Source: CAG-791 sp963658695 (GTDB lineage Bacteria; Bacillota; Clostridia; Lachnospirales; Lachnospiraceae). From it: 44,366 nt of DNA. Where the stretch lies: contig CAVKRN010000013.1 in NCBI GenBank assembly GCA_963658695.1, forward strand, positions 1-44,366. The letters are read 5' to 3'. Shown here piece by piece: positions 33,633 to 42,568 of this stretch. Positions within the stretch are counted from its first letter, which is position 1, and the number at the start of each line of letters is the position of its first letter. The notes below the pieces were generated by a model. That model made no database searches. It was given only the letters and a program-made list of their open reading frames with translations, and was not told the DNA's origin. Made by a program: the position numbers and the translations under genes.

Positions 33633-34026
33633 AAAAAGTCCTTGACAAGAGTCCCTTCGACGCTTCATTGAAGAGATTCTTATCAAGGACGATTGCTTCG
33701 CTTACGATGCGACACTCCCAACCGCGGTGCCACCTTGATTCACAGATACCAGAAAAGGAAAAATGGAAGACCTCTGTTAGCCCCCTGCCCTTTTGCAGAC
33801 ATTCTATGCGCTCACCGGATACCAACATATCCCGGGCAACTGACGTATGCCCTTACGTTGTGAAATACTCGCCGGATTATAAAATTCCGCTTTCCTCACA
33901 CCCTCCGCGGTCCATTTGCAAACAGGTGCTACTGCCGGGTTCCCATCCTCCCCGGCTCTCTGGAAGTTCCTTTGCCTGCGTTATCTCCGCTTCATCGGTT
34001 TAACGTGATATTAAATTGAACTACTT
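33633..34026 (-). ncRNA. Tryptophan T-box riboswitch leader of the trp operon
   Basis: The minus strand carries the T-box sequence AAGGTGGCACCGCGGT (33721-33736), which binds the tRNA acceptor end. It is followed by a terminator pairing 33638-33650 with 33678-33690 and a T5 run (33633-33637). A TGG codon followed by ACC at 33912-33914 is the likely specifier for tRNA-Trp. Uncharged tRNA-Trp would stabilise the antiterminator and switch on the operon. The T-box and terminator are clear; the specifier assignment is inferred from position and context. Confidence 0.9.
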
Positions 34027-34032
34027 GTGACC

Positions 34033-34061
34033 ACTATACACCACCGGTCTATGCGATGCAA
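34033..34061 (-). promoter_or_regulatory. trp operon promoter
   Basis: On the minus strand TTGCAT (34056-34061), a 17-bp spacer and TATAGT (34033-34038) lie just upstream of the T-box leader. Confidence 0.75.
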
Positions 34062-34099
34062 GAACATTTTGAGTATCTGTTTAGCACCTGCCATATTTC

Positions 34100-34164
34100 G
34101 TTACTGTACAGATGTCAGCCAGCGACGGGTCCTGGCGGAGCTTGGTTGGTGAGTGAACTGTTAC
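34100..34164. repeat. Dispersed intergenic repeat, copy A
   Basis: This is the most complete copy of the family. It starts GTTACTGTACAGATGTCAGC, continues with the core GCCAGCGACGGGTCCTGGCG, and ends GAGTGAACTGTTAC. It lies between the divergent trp and DUF2798 genes. Confidence 0.7.
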
Positions 34165-34207
34165 AGGTTTTCCGAATGAAAATCGAGACGGAGGCTAAAC
34201 ATTTAAC

Positions 34208-34236
34208 TTACATCCCTTCCGAATCTGTGATATGAT
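34208..34236 (+). promoter_or_regulatory. Candidate promoter of the DUF2798 gene
   Basis: TTACAT (34208-34213), 17 bp, then TATGAT (34231-34236). The -35 is weak. RNA from here would start within or just before the leader hairpins. Confidence 0.45.
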
Positions 34237-34354
34237 GCCCCGGTTACAATTGAATCCGGGGCGCCCGCCCCACTCGCAACACTGGTCTTTTATTGGAAAC
34301 GCACACTCTTTCCGGGGTGATAACGAACAACACAGGCATTCTCGGAAGGAGTGT
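34237..34354 (+). promoter_or_regulatory. Switch-like leader hiding the Shine-Dalgarno of the DUF2798 gene
   Basis: GCCCCGG (34237-34243) pairs with CCGGGGC (34256-34262). A second stem pairs ACACTCTTTCCG (34303-34314) with CGGAAGGAGTGT (34343-34354) over 12 bp with one U-G pair. Its 3' arm contains the whole ribosome site GGAAGGAG. CCGGGG recurs at 34312-34317 and could instead pair with GCCCCGG, which would open the end of the sequestering stem. Such mutually exclusive pairing is typical of riboswitches or RNA thermometers; no known class was recognised. Confidence 0.55.
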
Positions 34355-34360
34355 ATTATT

Positions 34361-34843
34361 ATGCCCAGAAACAAACTGGAAAACTTTATTTTCACCGTTC
34401 TTATGGCGTTTATCATGGTGTATGCTATGATTTGCTATAACATTGCTCTGAACATCGGCGGCATGACGGATCAGGTGTTCCTGATGGCCTTTGGCGAGCT
34501 GCGGATCATGTGGCCGGTTGCCATCATCCTGGAGCTCTTTGTCATGGAGCGGCCGGTCATGTATCTGACGAACCGCGTGGTAACAAAGGACATGCCCTTT
34601 ATCTGGATGCTGCTGATCCGGTGCTCGCTTACGGTCTGCCTGATGTGCCCTTCCATGAGCCTCGTCGCAACTATCCTGTTCAAGGACTGGAGCGACGCCG
34701 GCCTTGTCGGCACCTGGCTCGAGACCGCAGCCATGAATTTCCCCATGGCCCTTGCATGGCAGATTTTCTTCGGCGGCCCTTTGGGACGGCTTCTGTTCCG
34801 TCTGCTGCAGCCACATCTGAGCGGTGAGAAGAAGGAAGCGTAA
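34361..34843 (+). CDS. DUF2798-type membrane protein
   Basis: Protein of 160 aa with about four hydrophobic helices: FIFTVLMAFIMVYAMICYN, the RIMWPVAIILELFVM region, LLIRCSLTVCLMCP, and AAMNFPMALAWQIFFGGPL. The pattern and the MNFPMALAWQ motif resemble the DUF2798 family of small integral membrane proteins of unknown function. The start is the ATG after GGAAGGAGTGTATTATT; upstream codons in the frame lie in the structured leader. It may be cotranscribed with the next gene 39 nt downstream. The leader could control its translation by hiding the ribosome site. Confidence 0.75.
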   Translation: MPRNKLENFIFTVLMAFIMVYAMICYNIALNIGGMTDQVFLMAFGELRIMWPVAIILELFVMERPVMYLTNRVVTKDMPFIWMLLIRCSLTVCLMCPSMSLVATILFKDWSDAGLVGTWLETAAMNFPMALAWQIFFGGPLGRLLFRLLQPHLSGEKKEA

Positions 34844-34882
34844 AACCCAGAGCAGGCATTATAACAATCAGAGGGTCTATGC

Positions 34883-36565
34883 ATGCAGATATCCAGAAAT
34901 CTCCGGCTGTTTATTGAGAAATGCCGCACGCTTCGCGAGTACGTTTTCTCCTCACTTGAAGAACATCAGCCTTCGTACTGTCTGCCTCCGGCCGGTCATG
35001 TGGTGTTTCTGTCCATCTGTTCCGGCAGTGAGCGTGCCTTTGTTGTGCACGCCTCCGATACCGACATCGAACAGGCATGGCACAAGGCACAGACCCTTGC
35101 TATGAATTATGTCCGGCATCACAAGACTCTTGTCCGATGGCTGAAGGCAGATGTCCTCGTGCATGCCGAGCTCTGCGATTTAGCCGAATTATCTGACAGG
35201 ATGAAGGCTGCCCGCTATAACGAATTTTTTCGCTTCGGATTGTCGCTCGAACCGACCTTCCAAACAGCCCTCCTCGAGGAAGAGATGAACGGAGCCAAAA
35301 TCTGGGATTACCCGTCCGGCGCCGTTTCGCAGTCTTATTTAAAAAGCTATCTGTGCAAAGCAGGTCAACCGCCCATCAAAGAGCTTCCGGAATCCCTCTG
35401 GATTTTCCAGNNNNNNNNNNNNNNNNNNNNNNNNNNNNNNNNNNNNNNNNNNNNNNNNNNNNNNNNNNNNNNNNNNNNNNNNNNNNNNNNNNNNNNNNNN
35501 NNNNNNNNNNNNNNNNNNNNNNNNNNNNNNNNNNNNNNNNNNNNNNNNNNNNNNNNNNNNNNNNNNNNNNNNNNNNNNNNNNNNNNNNNNNNNNNNNNNN
35601 NNNNNNNNNNNNNNNNNNNNNNNNNNNNNNNNNNNNNNGCCAGCACCATCTGGAGCCTGATCTGTCAGTACCGGATCACACAACGCGAGGATGTTGTTTC
35701 ATCCATAGATCGCACAATTAATTTTATGATTGAAAAAGCGATTGTACATGAGGATGCAGACACTGCCTACCTGGCAGACCCGGAGAAAAGTGAAATCAAG
35801 CTCGGCGGCAACGGCGTTGCCATTCTGACCCTGACAGAATATATGGATGTGTTTGGCAGCGATCAATACCGCCGGTTAGCTGTGCAGCTGGGAAACGGAA
35901 TACTCCGACATTTCAATATGCACAGCGGTTCGTTCTATCACGTCCTCAGCATGGACTTTACCCCCAAGGAAGCCTATCGTACCGTTTATTATGACGGAGA
36001 ATGCACCTATGCTCTTTGCCGGCTTTACCGTTTGACGCGTGATTCGAAATGGTTACACGCTGCCGCAGCTGCTGTAAATCGTTTCATTGCTATGGATTAT
36101 ACACAGTACCGCGACCACTGGGTTGCATACGCGATGAATGAAATCACCAAGTACATTCCCAGCGAAGAATACTATACGTTTGCACTCCAAAATGCCCAGA
36201 ACAATCTCACATTCCTGTACAAAAGGGGGACGACCTACCATACCTTCCTTGAGCTTTTGATGGTCACTTTTGAGACCTATGACCGCATCATAGAATCCGG
36301 CATTGCGCTTCCCTTTCTTCAGGAATTTGATCTTCCCTATTTCCTGAAAACAATCTACACACGCGCGAACCGCATGCTGAATGGGTACTTTTTCCCCGAA
36401 TATGCCATGTATATGAAGGTTCCCTCCAAGGTTCTGGACACCTTTATGGTCCGCCACGATGGCTATCGCATCCGAATTGACGATGTGCAGCACAACATCG
36501 GCGGATATTTCCTGTACTACAAGAATTACGACAAGCTCGTCTCACTCGGGATGCTGTCGCATTAA
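34883..36565 (+). CDS. Unknown protein with a helical-toroid-like C-terminus, interrupted by an assembly gap
   Basis: Nominal 560 aa, of which 76 are unread (Ns at 35411-35638). The N-terminal 170 residues form an unrecognised domain (HVVFLSICSGSERAFVVHA, then WHKAQTLAMNYVRHHKTLV). After the gap, repeated helical pairs such as GGNGVAILTLTEYMDVFG, YYDGECTYALCRLYRLT and HAAAAAVNRFIAMDY resemble the (alpha/alpha)6 toroids of sugar epimerases and glycoside-processing enzymes. No signal peptide is evident. AGAGGG lies 9 nt before the ATG. The frame is open on both sides of the gap, which supports one gene if the gap length is correct. A carbohydrate role is inference only. Confidence 0.6.
   Translation: MQISRNLRLFIEKCRTLREYVFSSLEEHQPSYCLPPAGHVVFLSICSGSERAFVVHASDTDIEQAWHKAQTLAMNYVRHHKTLVRWLKADVLVHAELCDLAELSDRMKAARYNEFFRFGLSLEPTFQTALLEEEMNGAKIWDYPSGAVSQSYLKSYLCKAGQPPIKELPESLWIFQXXXXXXXXXXXXXXXXXXXXXXXXXXXXXXXXXXXXXXXXXXXXXXXXXXXXXXXXXXXXXXXXXXXXXXXXXXXXASTIWSLICQYRITQREDVVSSIDRTINFMIEKAIVHEDADTAYLADPEKSEIKLGGNGVAILTLTEYMDVFGSDQYRRLAVQLGNGILRHFNMHSGSFYHVLSMDFTPKEAYRTVYYDGECTYALCRLYRLTRDSKWLHAAAAAVNRFIAMDYTQYRDHWVAYAMNEITKYIPSEEYYTFALQNAQNNLTFLYKRGTTYHTFLELLMVTFETYDRIIESGIALPFLQEFDLPYFLKTIYTRANRMLNGYFFPEYAMYMKVPSKVLDTFMVRHDGYRIRIDDVQHNIGGYFLYYKNYDKLVSLGMLSH
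35411..35638. other. Assembly gap of 228 Ns
   Basis: Unknown sequence inside the preceding gene. 228 is a multiple of three and the flanks are in the same frame, but the gap size may be an estimate. Confidence 0.99.
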
Positions 36566-36582
36566 TTTTAAACCGGTGAATG

Positions 36583-36610
36583 CGCCAGCCAGCAACGAAT
36601 CCTGACAGAG
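36583..36610 (+). repeat. Dispersed intergenic repeat, diverged copy F
   Basis: CGCCAGCCAGCAACGAATCC followed by TGACAGAG resembles the family core. It lies in the 79-bp gap between the convergent unknown gene and secA2; no clear terminator was seen there. Confidence 0.45.
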
Positions 36611-36644
36611 GTGTCCGGTTCGGCATACGGCAGCAGCGGCGAAA

Positions 36645-39005
36645 CTACGGATATAATACCCGCATGCCGCCGTCCGGTCGCAGAACCAGTTCCCCCAGGA
36701 GAATATTCCGCATCATGCCTGTCTTGATCTGCAGCTGCATCGTTTCAAATGCGCGGTATGCCTCCTCATGGAAGGCATACTTCACATTGTGCCTTGCGTA
36801 CTGTCTTCCGGATACCACCTGGCGGAGCTGTTGCAGATAATCCACCTGCTCAACCCAGGCCTGGTCAATGGCCCGCAGCGTCATCATCTTCATATAACTC
36901 ACCGCCTGGTTGGTATTGCTCAGCTTATCCAGCTTCTGATCCAGCGCTGCATTGGCAGCTGTCAGCAGATAGTCCCGAATCGATTCTCTGGTACGCAGCA
37001 CCGATTTCTCCGGAAATTCCCGGAAAGAATAGCTGATGTGATCCATCCGGAAGCGCACCACATCGTCCTCTCCCGGAAGCTCCCCCTTCTCCTGCAGCTG
37101 CTGATTCAGAAAGCTCTCAATCACCTGCTTGAAGATATCTCGGTAGTAGGACCGCTCCAGAGGCATATTCTCCATCACATGATTCCGTGCAGCGTACACC
37201 AGTTCCCGCTGCTTCTCCATGCTCTCTCCGAATTCCTTGGTGGATTTTCGGCTGCTTCTTGCCAGCTCTTCCGCGATCTGCTGCGCATGGTGCACACTGT
37301 GAACAATTACCGGATTGTGAATCTGCTCCTTGCCCTTTTGCTGATGTCTCTTCAGCCATTTACTGCCGAATTCCTCGACAACCTCATCCTCAAGAGACAA
37401 ATAAAACCGCGAAAATCCAGGATCTCCCTGCCTGCCGCTGCGTCCTCTTGACTGCAGCTCCTGCCGTTTATTCTGGACAAGCCCTACGCCAATAATTGCC
37501 AGTCCGCCCAGCTCTTCAACGCCTTCTCCCAGGCGAATATCCGTTCCGCGGCCGGCCACCGTTGTTGCCACCGTCACCGCAGACTTCTGCCCTGCCTCCT
37601 GAATGATGGCAGCCTCCTTCGCAATGTTATATGCGTTCAAAACGTTGTGCGGAATTCCATCCTCCAAAAGGCGCTGTGATATCAAATCGGACATGTGAAT
37701 GGAGCTGGCAATGACCAGCACCGGCTGCTGCCTTGCATGGAGCTGCCGGATTTCCTCCAGCGCCGCCGTAAGCTGCTCCCCCAGATCCGGGTAGACCCGG
37801 TCCGGACAATCAATGCGCTGAATTTTCTTTCGCGTCGGAATCGCCACCACATCCAGACCGTAAATCTGACGAAATTCATCCGCATCCGTCACACCGGTCC
37901 CCGTCATTCCGGCAACCTTGCGAAACATATTGAAAAAGCTCTGGTAGGTCACAGATGCCACAGTCCGGCTCTCCTTCGTGATCGGCACCTGCTCTTTGGC
38001 CTCCAGCGCCTGGTGCTGTCCACTGCGCAGCTTGGTATTGGGCTGTACGCGTCCCGTGCGCTCATCCAACAACTGCACCGCATTGTCACGAACAACGTAG
38101 CGATCCTCCTTCTCGATCACCAGATGGGCGCGCAGTGCAAGGCAAATGTGGCGCACAATGTCCTGTTCACTTTCGCTGTACAGCTCCTCCGTGCGAAAAA
38201 ACCGCCTGGCCTTCTCTATACCGGGCGGCAACAGCCACACATCCTTATTCTCGCATTGATAATCCTTCTCCGGCTCCAAGGTTGTGACGAAGTAATCCGC
38301 AATGCCGAACAGATTCGACTGCACCCTCGGCATGCCGGACACAATCAGTGGAATCTGCGCACTATCCAGCAGCACGGCATCCGCCTCATCAACGATAACG
38401 TAGTCCATCCCCCGCAGATAGCGGTTCTCGGCCTTGTTCTCCAGATTCTCGAACAGATAGTCAAAGGCCAGTGTGTCATTCGTGGTATATACGATGTCTG
38501 CCGCGTAGATTTCCTTTTTCTGTGCGCTACTGAATCGTTCATCCTCCTGCGGCACACCGACCGCCTCGCGCAGCCCCATAAACTCGTACAACGGAGCCAT
38601 TTCTGCGCCGTCACGGGCCGCCAGATAGCTGTTGGTAGTCACCAGAATGCAGCTCTGTCCGCTCAGTGCGTTCAGATACAGCGGCATTGTCGCCACCAGC
38701 GTCTTACCTTCTCCTGTCTTCATCTGGGCAATCCGCCCCTGGTGCAATGCGATGCCTCCAAGGACCTGCACATCATACGGATATTTGCCAAGGACACGTC
38801 CTGCCGCCTCCCTCATTGCAGCAAACGCCTTCGGAAGCAATTGATCCAACGTTTTCCCCCGACGAAGCTCCTCCCGAAGCTGGTCCGTCATGCCCTGCAG
38901 ATCGGCATCCGAGAGTGCCCGCATGGTATCGGCATAGGAATTCACCTCCCGCAGTATTCTCTGCAACCTATTCAATTGGAAGCGATTCCCTTTTGGACTA
39001 CTCAT
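36645..39005 (-). CDS. secA2: Accessory Sec system translocase ATPase SecA2
   Basis: Motor ATPase of 786 aa of the accessory Sec pathway. It has Walker A MKTGEGKT (residues 95-102), VDEADAVLLD as DEAD box, GMTGTGVTDADEF and the helicase motif VATTVAGRGTDIRLGEGV, then QSRGRSGRQGDPG. It is shorter than housekeeping SecA and lacks the C-terminal zinc-binding tail. The start is the ATG after GGAAAGGTGC; a TTG 15 nt earlier is less likely. It is the last gene of secY2-asp1-asp2-asp3-secA2, so the locus context confirms SecA2 rather than SecA. It should power export of the surface protein encoded at 44.0 kb. Confidence 0.93.
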   Translation of the reverse strand: MSSPKGNRFQLNRLQRILREVNSYADTMRALSDADLQGMTDQLREELRRGKTLDQLLPKAFAAMREAAGRVLGKYPYDVQVLGGIALHQGRIAQMKTGEGKTLVATMPLYLNALSGQSCILVTTNSYLAARDGAEMAPLYEFMGLREAVGVPQEDERFSSAQKKEIYAADIVYTTNDTLAFDYLFENLENKAENRYLRGMDYVIVDEADAVLLDSAQIPLIVSGMPRVQSNLFGIADYFVTTLEPEKDYQCENKDVWLLPPGIEKARRFFRTEELYSESEQDIVRHICLALRAHLVIEKEDRYVVRDNAVQLLDERTGRVQPNTKLRSGQHQALEAKEQVPITKESRTVASVTYQSFFNMFRKVAGMTGTGVTDADEFRQIYGLDVVAIPTRKKIQRIDCPDRVYPDLGEQLTAALEEIRQLHARQQPVLVIASSIHMSDLISQRLLEDGIPHNVLNAYNIAKEAAIIQEAGQKSAVTVATTVAGRGTDIRLGEGVEELGGLAIIGVGLVQNKRQELQSRGRSGRQGDPGFSRFYLSLEDEVVEEFGSKWLKRHQQKGKEQIHNPVIVHSVHHAQQIAEELARSSRKSTKEFGESMEKQRELVYAARNHVMENMPLERSYYRDIFKQVIESFLNQQLQEKGELPGEDDVVRFRMDHISYSFREFPEKSVLRTRESIRDYLLTAANAALDQKLDKLSNTNQAVSYMKMMTLRAIDQAWVEQVDYLQQLRQVVSGRQYARHNVKYAFHEEAYRAFETMQLQIKTGMMRNILLGELVLRPDGGMRVLYP

Positions 39006-39062
39006 GCACCTTTCCACCAATTCACAGATGTCTGCATGTTTCTTTACTCATACAGCACTCTC

Positions 39063-39584
39063 TCACCACCGACAGGTTCTGGTTCGTCCGTCCTCTCGCT
39101 CCGGAATCCATGTGCTGCGCCACTCTTCCCAATACTCCTCCGGAACGATCTCTATTCGAGTAAAGCGAACTGCTCTGGCGCCGCCTTGTACCAGCTGTAT
39201 CGTATACCGAAAGGTCTCTTTGGGATAGGTCAGCACTCCCTCGTTCTCCTTGAGCATCTGTGAGCTCAAAAGCTCTCCTCTGCGGTCATAATAATTGACC
39301 CGCACAAAGCTTCCACGCTTCGGTTCGTCCTGCTTAACAATGCGAAGGTGATAGCATTTACCTTCCTCCAGTATCGGCAGCTGCTGCGGCGTCTGACGAG
39401 CACCATAATCAGAATACGAATGCCATTCGCGAATCACAAATCCCGGCGGCATTCCTTCATTTTCAAACACGACACTCCCGTCCCACGCAAAGGACATCTT
39501 GCTTCCATAGGCATAGGAATCCTGCGCTGTCTCATCCCAATAGACCAGCCAGGCAATTCTCTCGTTACGTTTTTCCTCGTCCAT
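39063..39584 (-). CDS. asp3: Accessory Sec system protein Asp3
   Basis: Protein of 173 aa. The central part (YGSKMSFAWDGSVVFENEGMPPG, then LPILEEGKCYHLRI and FVRVNYYDRRGELL) matches the beta-sandwich-like Asp3 family. In streptococci Asp3 binds Asp2 and SecA2 and helps deliver the glycosylated preprotein. The start was placed at the ATG behind GGAGGAGCGCT, which overlaps the asp2 end by 20 nt. Order and overlap support the call; sequence alone is less diagnostic. Confidence 0.85.
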   Translation of the reverse strand: MDEEKRNERIAWLVYWDETAQDSYAYGSKMSFAWDGSVVFENEGMPPGFVIREWHSYSDYGARQTPQQLPILEEGKCYHLRIVKQDEPKRGSFVRVNYYDRRGELLSSQMLKENEGVLTYPKETFRYTIQLVQGGARAVRFTRIEIVPEEYWEEWRSTWIPEREDGRTRTCRW

Positions 39585-40761
39585 AGCGCTCCTCCAGAAG
39601 CCGGTCATACTGCAGACGCAGCCACTCCAGTACCTGCTCCTGACTATCATTGTGTCTCCCGGAAAAGCTCTTTCCGTAAATCAGGCACTGCTGCCCGCGC
39701 AGGTGATGCAGGATCTCTAAATATGCCTTCGGATCGTAATCATCCTCCTCCATGTAGCCGATTGCCATCTCCGTTCCGGCAAAACTCCCCTCATCAATCC
39801 GCTTCCATATTCTCTGATTCAGTTCCCCTGTCGATGCCTCATTCACATGTCCGGTCAGCTTCTGCAGCAGATCCAGTGAAGCCGGAAAGCCCCCGGGCCG
39901 CCGAATTCGTTCCAGCTCTGCCACCGTTCCAAGATTCACCACCGGCCGTCCCAGAACCATTGCTCCCGGATGAATCAGAGCTCCATAATAGAGTGCCGCA
40001 GTCGCTCCCAGAGAGCTGCCGATCATAATCACCTGATCCGGCGGAAGCTCTAACTGCTCCATCGCACCGCGAATCCGCTGCTCCACGATCTCTTCATATT
40101 CCGCAGAGCCAAGGAAGCTGCAGCCGCCTCCGCAGCGGGGATCAAGGAGCAGCAGAAACGGCATTCGTTTCTCCCACATGAGCTCTACCCCATCAAAGCC
40201 CTCCTGCGATCGCCTGTCAGAAAAATAAACCGTCAGCGGTGCCTTCCGGTCCATGGGATTAAAATAGGAAAACAGCTCCTCCCGGTTTGCATCCACTCTT
40301 CGCAGACTCCCCGCCAGAAATGCCGCTCCATTCGGAATCTTCTCCCGCAGATGAAGCGGCCCCATCACGAGCTTGCCGCTCCCCTTCAGTTGCAGTGTAA
40401 TCGCAAGATTTCGTCCGTATCTTTCTGCAGGGATCACCACCGGCTCCGACGGATTGTCCGCTTCCAGCTGCTCCATTCTCTCATTGCCGGCCGCATCAAC
40501 ACGCTGCAGGTACAGGCAAAACCGCAGCTGCAACTCCGAAGATTTGCAAAACTCCGGCCAGAACGTCATCTCCTTATCCGGTTCCAGAGAAACACAGCTC
40601 TTCCAGCTAAGAACAGATCGATAGACCGGGCCGAAACCGCCTTCCATATGCAATTCATATCGGCCATTTAAGCAGGAAGTTTCCAGATAATCGCGACTCA
40701 GTACTGCCTGACTCGCCGGAATCTGTATCGCCGCCCCCTGCTGAACCGTCGTCTGTTCCAT
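39565..40761 (-). CDS. asp2: Accessory Sec system protein Asp2
   Basis: Protein of 398 aa. The C-terminal half has an alpha/beta-hydrolase-like nucleophile motif GSSLGATAALYYG with Ser250, followed by an acidic stretch (GYMEEDDYDPKAY) and HNDS near the end that could complete a catalytic triad. In streptococci Asp2 both takes part in transport and O-acetylates GlcNAc on the adhesin. The protein is shorter than the streptococcal form, mainly in the N-terminal half. GAGGGATATGG precedes the ATG. It lies between asp1 and asp3, as usual. Confidence 0.87.
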   Translation of the reverse strand: MEQTTVQQGAAIQIPASQAVLSRDYLETSCLNGRYELHMEGGFGPVYRSVLSWKSCVSLEPDKEMTFWPEFCKSSELQLRFCLYLQRVDAAGNERMEQLEADNPSEPVVIPAERYGRNLAITLQLKGSGKLVMGPLHLREKIPNGAAFLAGSLRRVDANREELFSYFNPMDRKAPLTVYFSDRRSQEGFDGVELMWEKRMPFLLLLDPRCGGGCSFLGSAEYEEIVEQRIRGAMEQLELPPDQVIMIGSSLGATAALYYGALIHPGAMVLGRPVVNLGTVAELERIRRPGGFPASLDLLQKLTGHVNEASTGELNQRIWKRIDEGSFAGTEMAIGYMEEDDYDPKAYLEILHHLRGQQCLIYGKSFSGRHNDSQEQVLEWLRLQYDRLLEERYGRGKT

Positions 40762-40849
40762 CCATATCCCTCATACAACAAACGTTGCGTGCCTCAAATA
40801 GCTATCCAGCCTCCAACCCACAGCGAATTGCTGCATGGCTCCCTTCCGC

Positions 40850-42559
40850 CTATGTAACGTTCGCCCAGCTTTCTGCCTCCTGCAGCTCCTTCCGCGCATC
40901 CCTGTGTTCGGTCTTAGCCCTCCACTGTTCCACCAGCTGGCCCCCGGTATATTTGGATACCTCCTGCACGCAGTACACCAATGCCTCATTCCAGTTCGCA
41001 AGTCCCTCCAGGTAATACTCCAGCGCTCCGGTAATATAATTGATGTTCTCAATGATATAGCCGTCCTTCAAATGCTTCACGTATCTTGTGAAGCGGTAAT
41101 TCACCTGCGGAATTCCCGCACTGATCCCCGCGATCTGCAGATACAGATCCGGCTGATCCCGCACATCCACAATAAGCCTGACATCCTCCAGAATACGAAT
41201 CAGATCATTTTCCGAATGATACGACACGATCTCAATCCGTTCCGTAAACGTGCCTTTCTCCGCAGCTGCTGTTTCTTCCGCTTCTTCTCCGGCCGCTCCG
41301 ACGTTCGTGCGCAGCACATTCATCCGAATTCCCATCTCCGGAACGCCACAATCGGCCAGAATTGCTCGCATCTGCTCTGCCATTGCCTCCTGCTCGTCGC
41401 AACCTTCTTTTCTCGTGCCGATCTGCAGAATCACACTCGCATTGCGTTTCATATATTCGATTACCTGACGCAGTGCCTTCTCCCGGAAAATACCTTCCAG
41501 CCCATCCAGCGGCATGAAGATCTTCAGTTCCTTGATCTGCTGGCTTCTCCCCAGTGTCAGCCGCGTATCAAACGGCGAGATATCGTATATCTTCTCTCCC
41601 GGTACACCGGCTTCACGAATCTGTTTAGCCGCATTCTCCGTATCTGTCACCACCATTCCAGCCGCTGCAGTATCCCGCAGCAAAGCCTCTTTCTCAGACA
41701 GATCATACCGGTCCCCGAAAAAGGACAGCACGACATCCTGATCCGCCTCCTCCCTCAGCAGCTCCAACAGCATCGCATTGTGCTGCGCGTTGGCAGCAAT
41801 CACATACGTCTCACGATTCAATCGTGTCCAAAAAAAGGTCTTCACCGTCTCCCGGATCAGGTCCTCCATACATCGATACCGGATGGTCCTGATGTGTATT
41901 CCGCCCTCACGTCCTAACCGTTCTGTCCCCCATGTACGATTCCACCATTGTCCCGGCACCTTCACCGGCCGTTCCACAAATCGTGTGATCTCACCCGTCT
42001 TTAAATCCTCATAAAAACACAGATCGCCTTTCGGCGAGTAATATTCCTGCCGCCAGGGTCGGCCACACCGATACCATACCGAACTGGAGCGAAATCCGCG
42101 GTCATCATAGATATCCCGGTGATGCAGAATGCTTTGTCCTTCTCGCGTTTCATAGTACTGCACCCAGCACAAGGAACCGCTTTCCTCGAACTCAATGCTC
42201 GCATACAGCTTCCTCTTCTGATAAACCAGTATCTTCTCCGGCTGATATACCCACTCAACGTCATGCGGCCAGGGCAACTCCTCATAGGATAATATCGCCG
42301 GCTTCTCCCATGTTACGTCCTGCAGCGCATCAAAAGCAGACCAGAATGGAATGGGATAGATATTTTCCCTATGCAGAAAGCGACGCAGATTCGGCATATA
42401 CGCCAGACACACCAGTTCCGTTTCCTCTCCGGCCTCCCGGAACAGACGAATCTGGTTCACGGTATCATCAAAGGTGGATAGATCCGCCTCCTGATACCAC
42501 GGCACATACCGGGCCGCCCAGCTATTCTCTTCGTACCACGAAGGTATAAAATGGTACAT
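40850..42559 (-). CDS. asp1: Accessory Sec system protein Asp1
   Basis: Protein of 569 aa beginning MYHFIPSWY, a typical Asp1 start. The fold is glycosyltransferase-like (GT-B) in known members; here the Rossmann-like parts include YVIAANAQHNAMLLELL and LIVDVRDQPDLYLQIAGISAGIPQVN. Asp1 forms a complex with Asp2 and Asp3 that guides the substrate to SecA2. The start was set at the ATG following GAGGTGAAGTG, 9 nt after the secY2 stop; a GTG immediately before is also possible. It is followed by 88 nt and asp2. Confidence 0.88.
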   Translation of the reverse strand: MYHFIPSWYEENSWAARYVPWYQEADLSTFDDTVNQIRLFREAGEETELVCLAYMPNLRRFLHRENIYPIPFWSAFDALQDVTWEKPAILSYEELPWPHDVEWVYQPEKILVYQKRKLYASIEFEESGSLCWVQYYETREGQSILHHRDIYDDRGFRSSSVWYRCGRPWRQEYYSPKGDLCFYEDLKTGEITRFVERPVKVPGQWWNRTWGTERLGREGGIHIRTIRYRCMEDLIRETVKTFFWTRLNRETYVIAANAQHNAMLLELLREEADQDVVLSFFGDRYDLSEKEALLRDTAAAGMVVTDTENAAKQIREAGVPGEKIYDISPFDTRLTLGRSQQIKELKIFMPLDGLEGIFREKALRQVIEYMKRNASVILQIGTRKEGCDEQEAMAEQMRAILADCGVPEMGIRMNVLRTNVGAAGEEAEETAAAEKGTFTERIEIVSYHSENDLIRILEDVRLIVDVRDQPDLYLQIAGISAGIPQVNYRFTRYVKHLKDGYIIENINYITGALEYYLEGLANWNEALVYCVQEVSKYTGGQLVEQWRAKTEHRDARKELQEAESWANVT

Positions 42560-42568
42560 CACTTCACC

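Noticed and set aside
34244..34816. 190-codon open frame on the minus strand
   Set aside because: Antisense to the DUF2798 membrane protein, whose hydrophobic helices and ribosome site are convincing.
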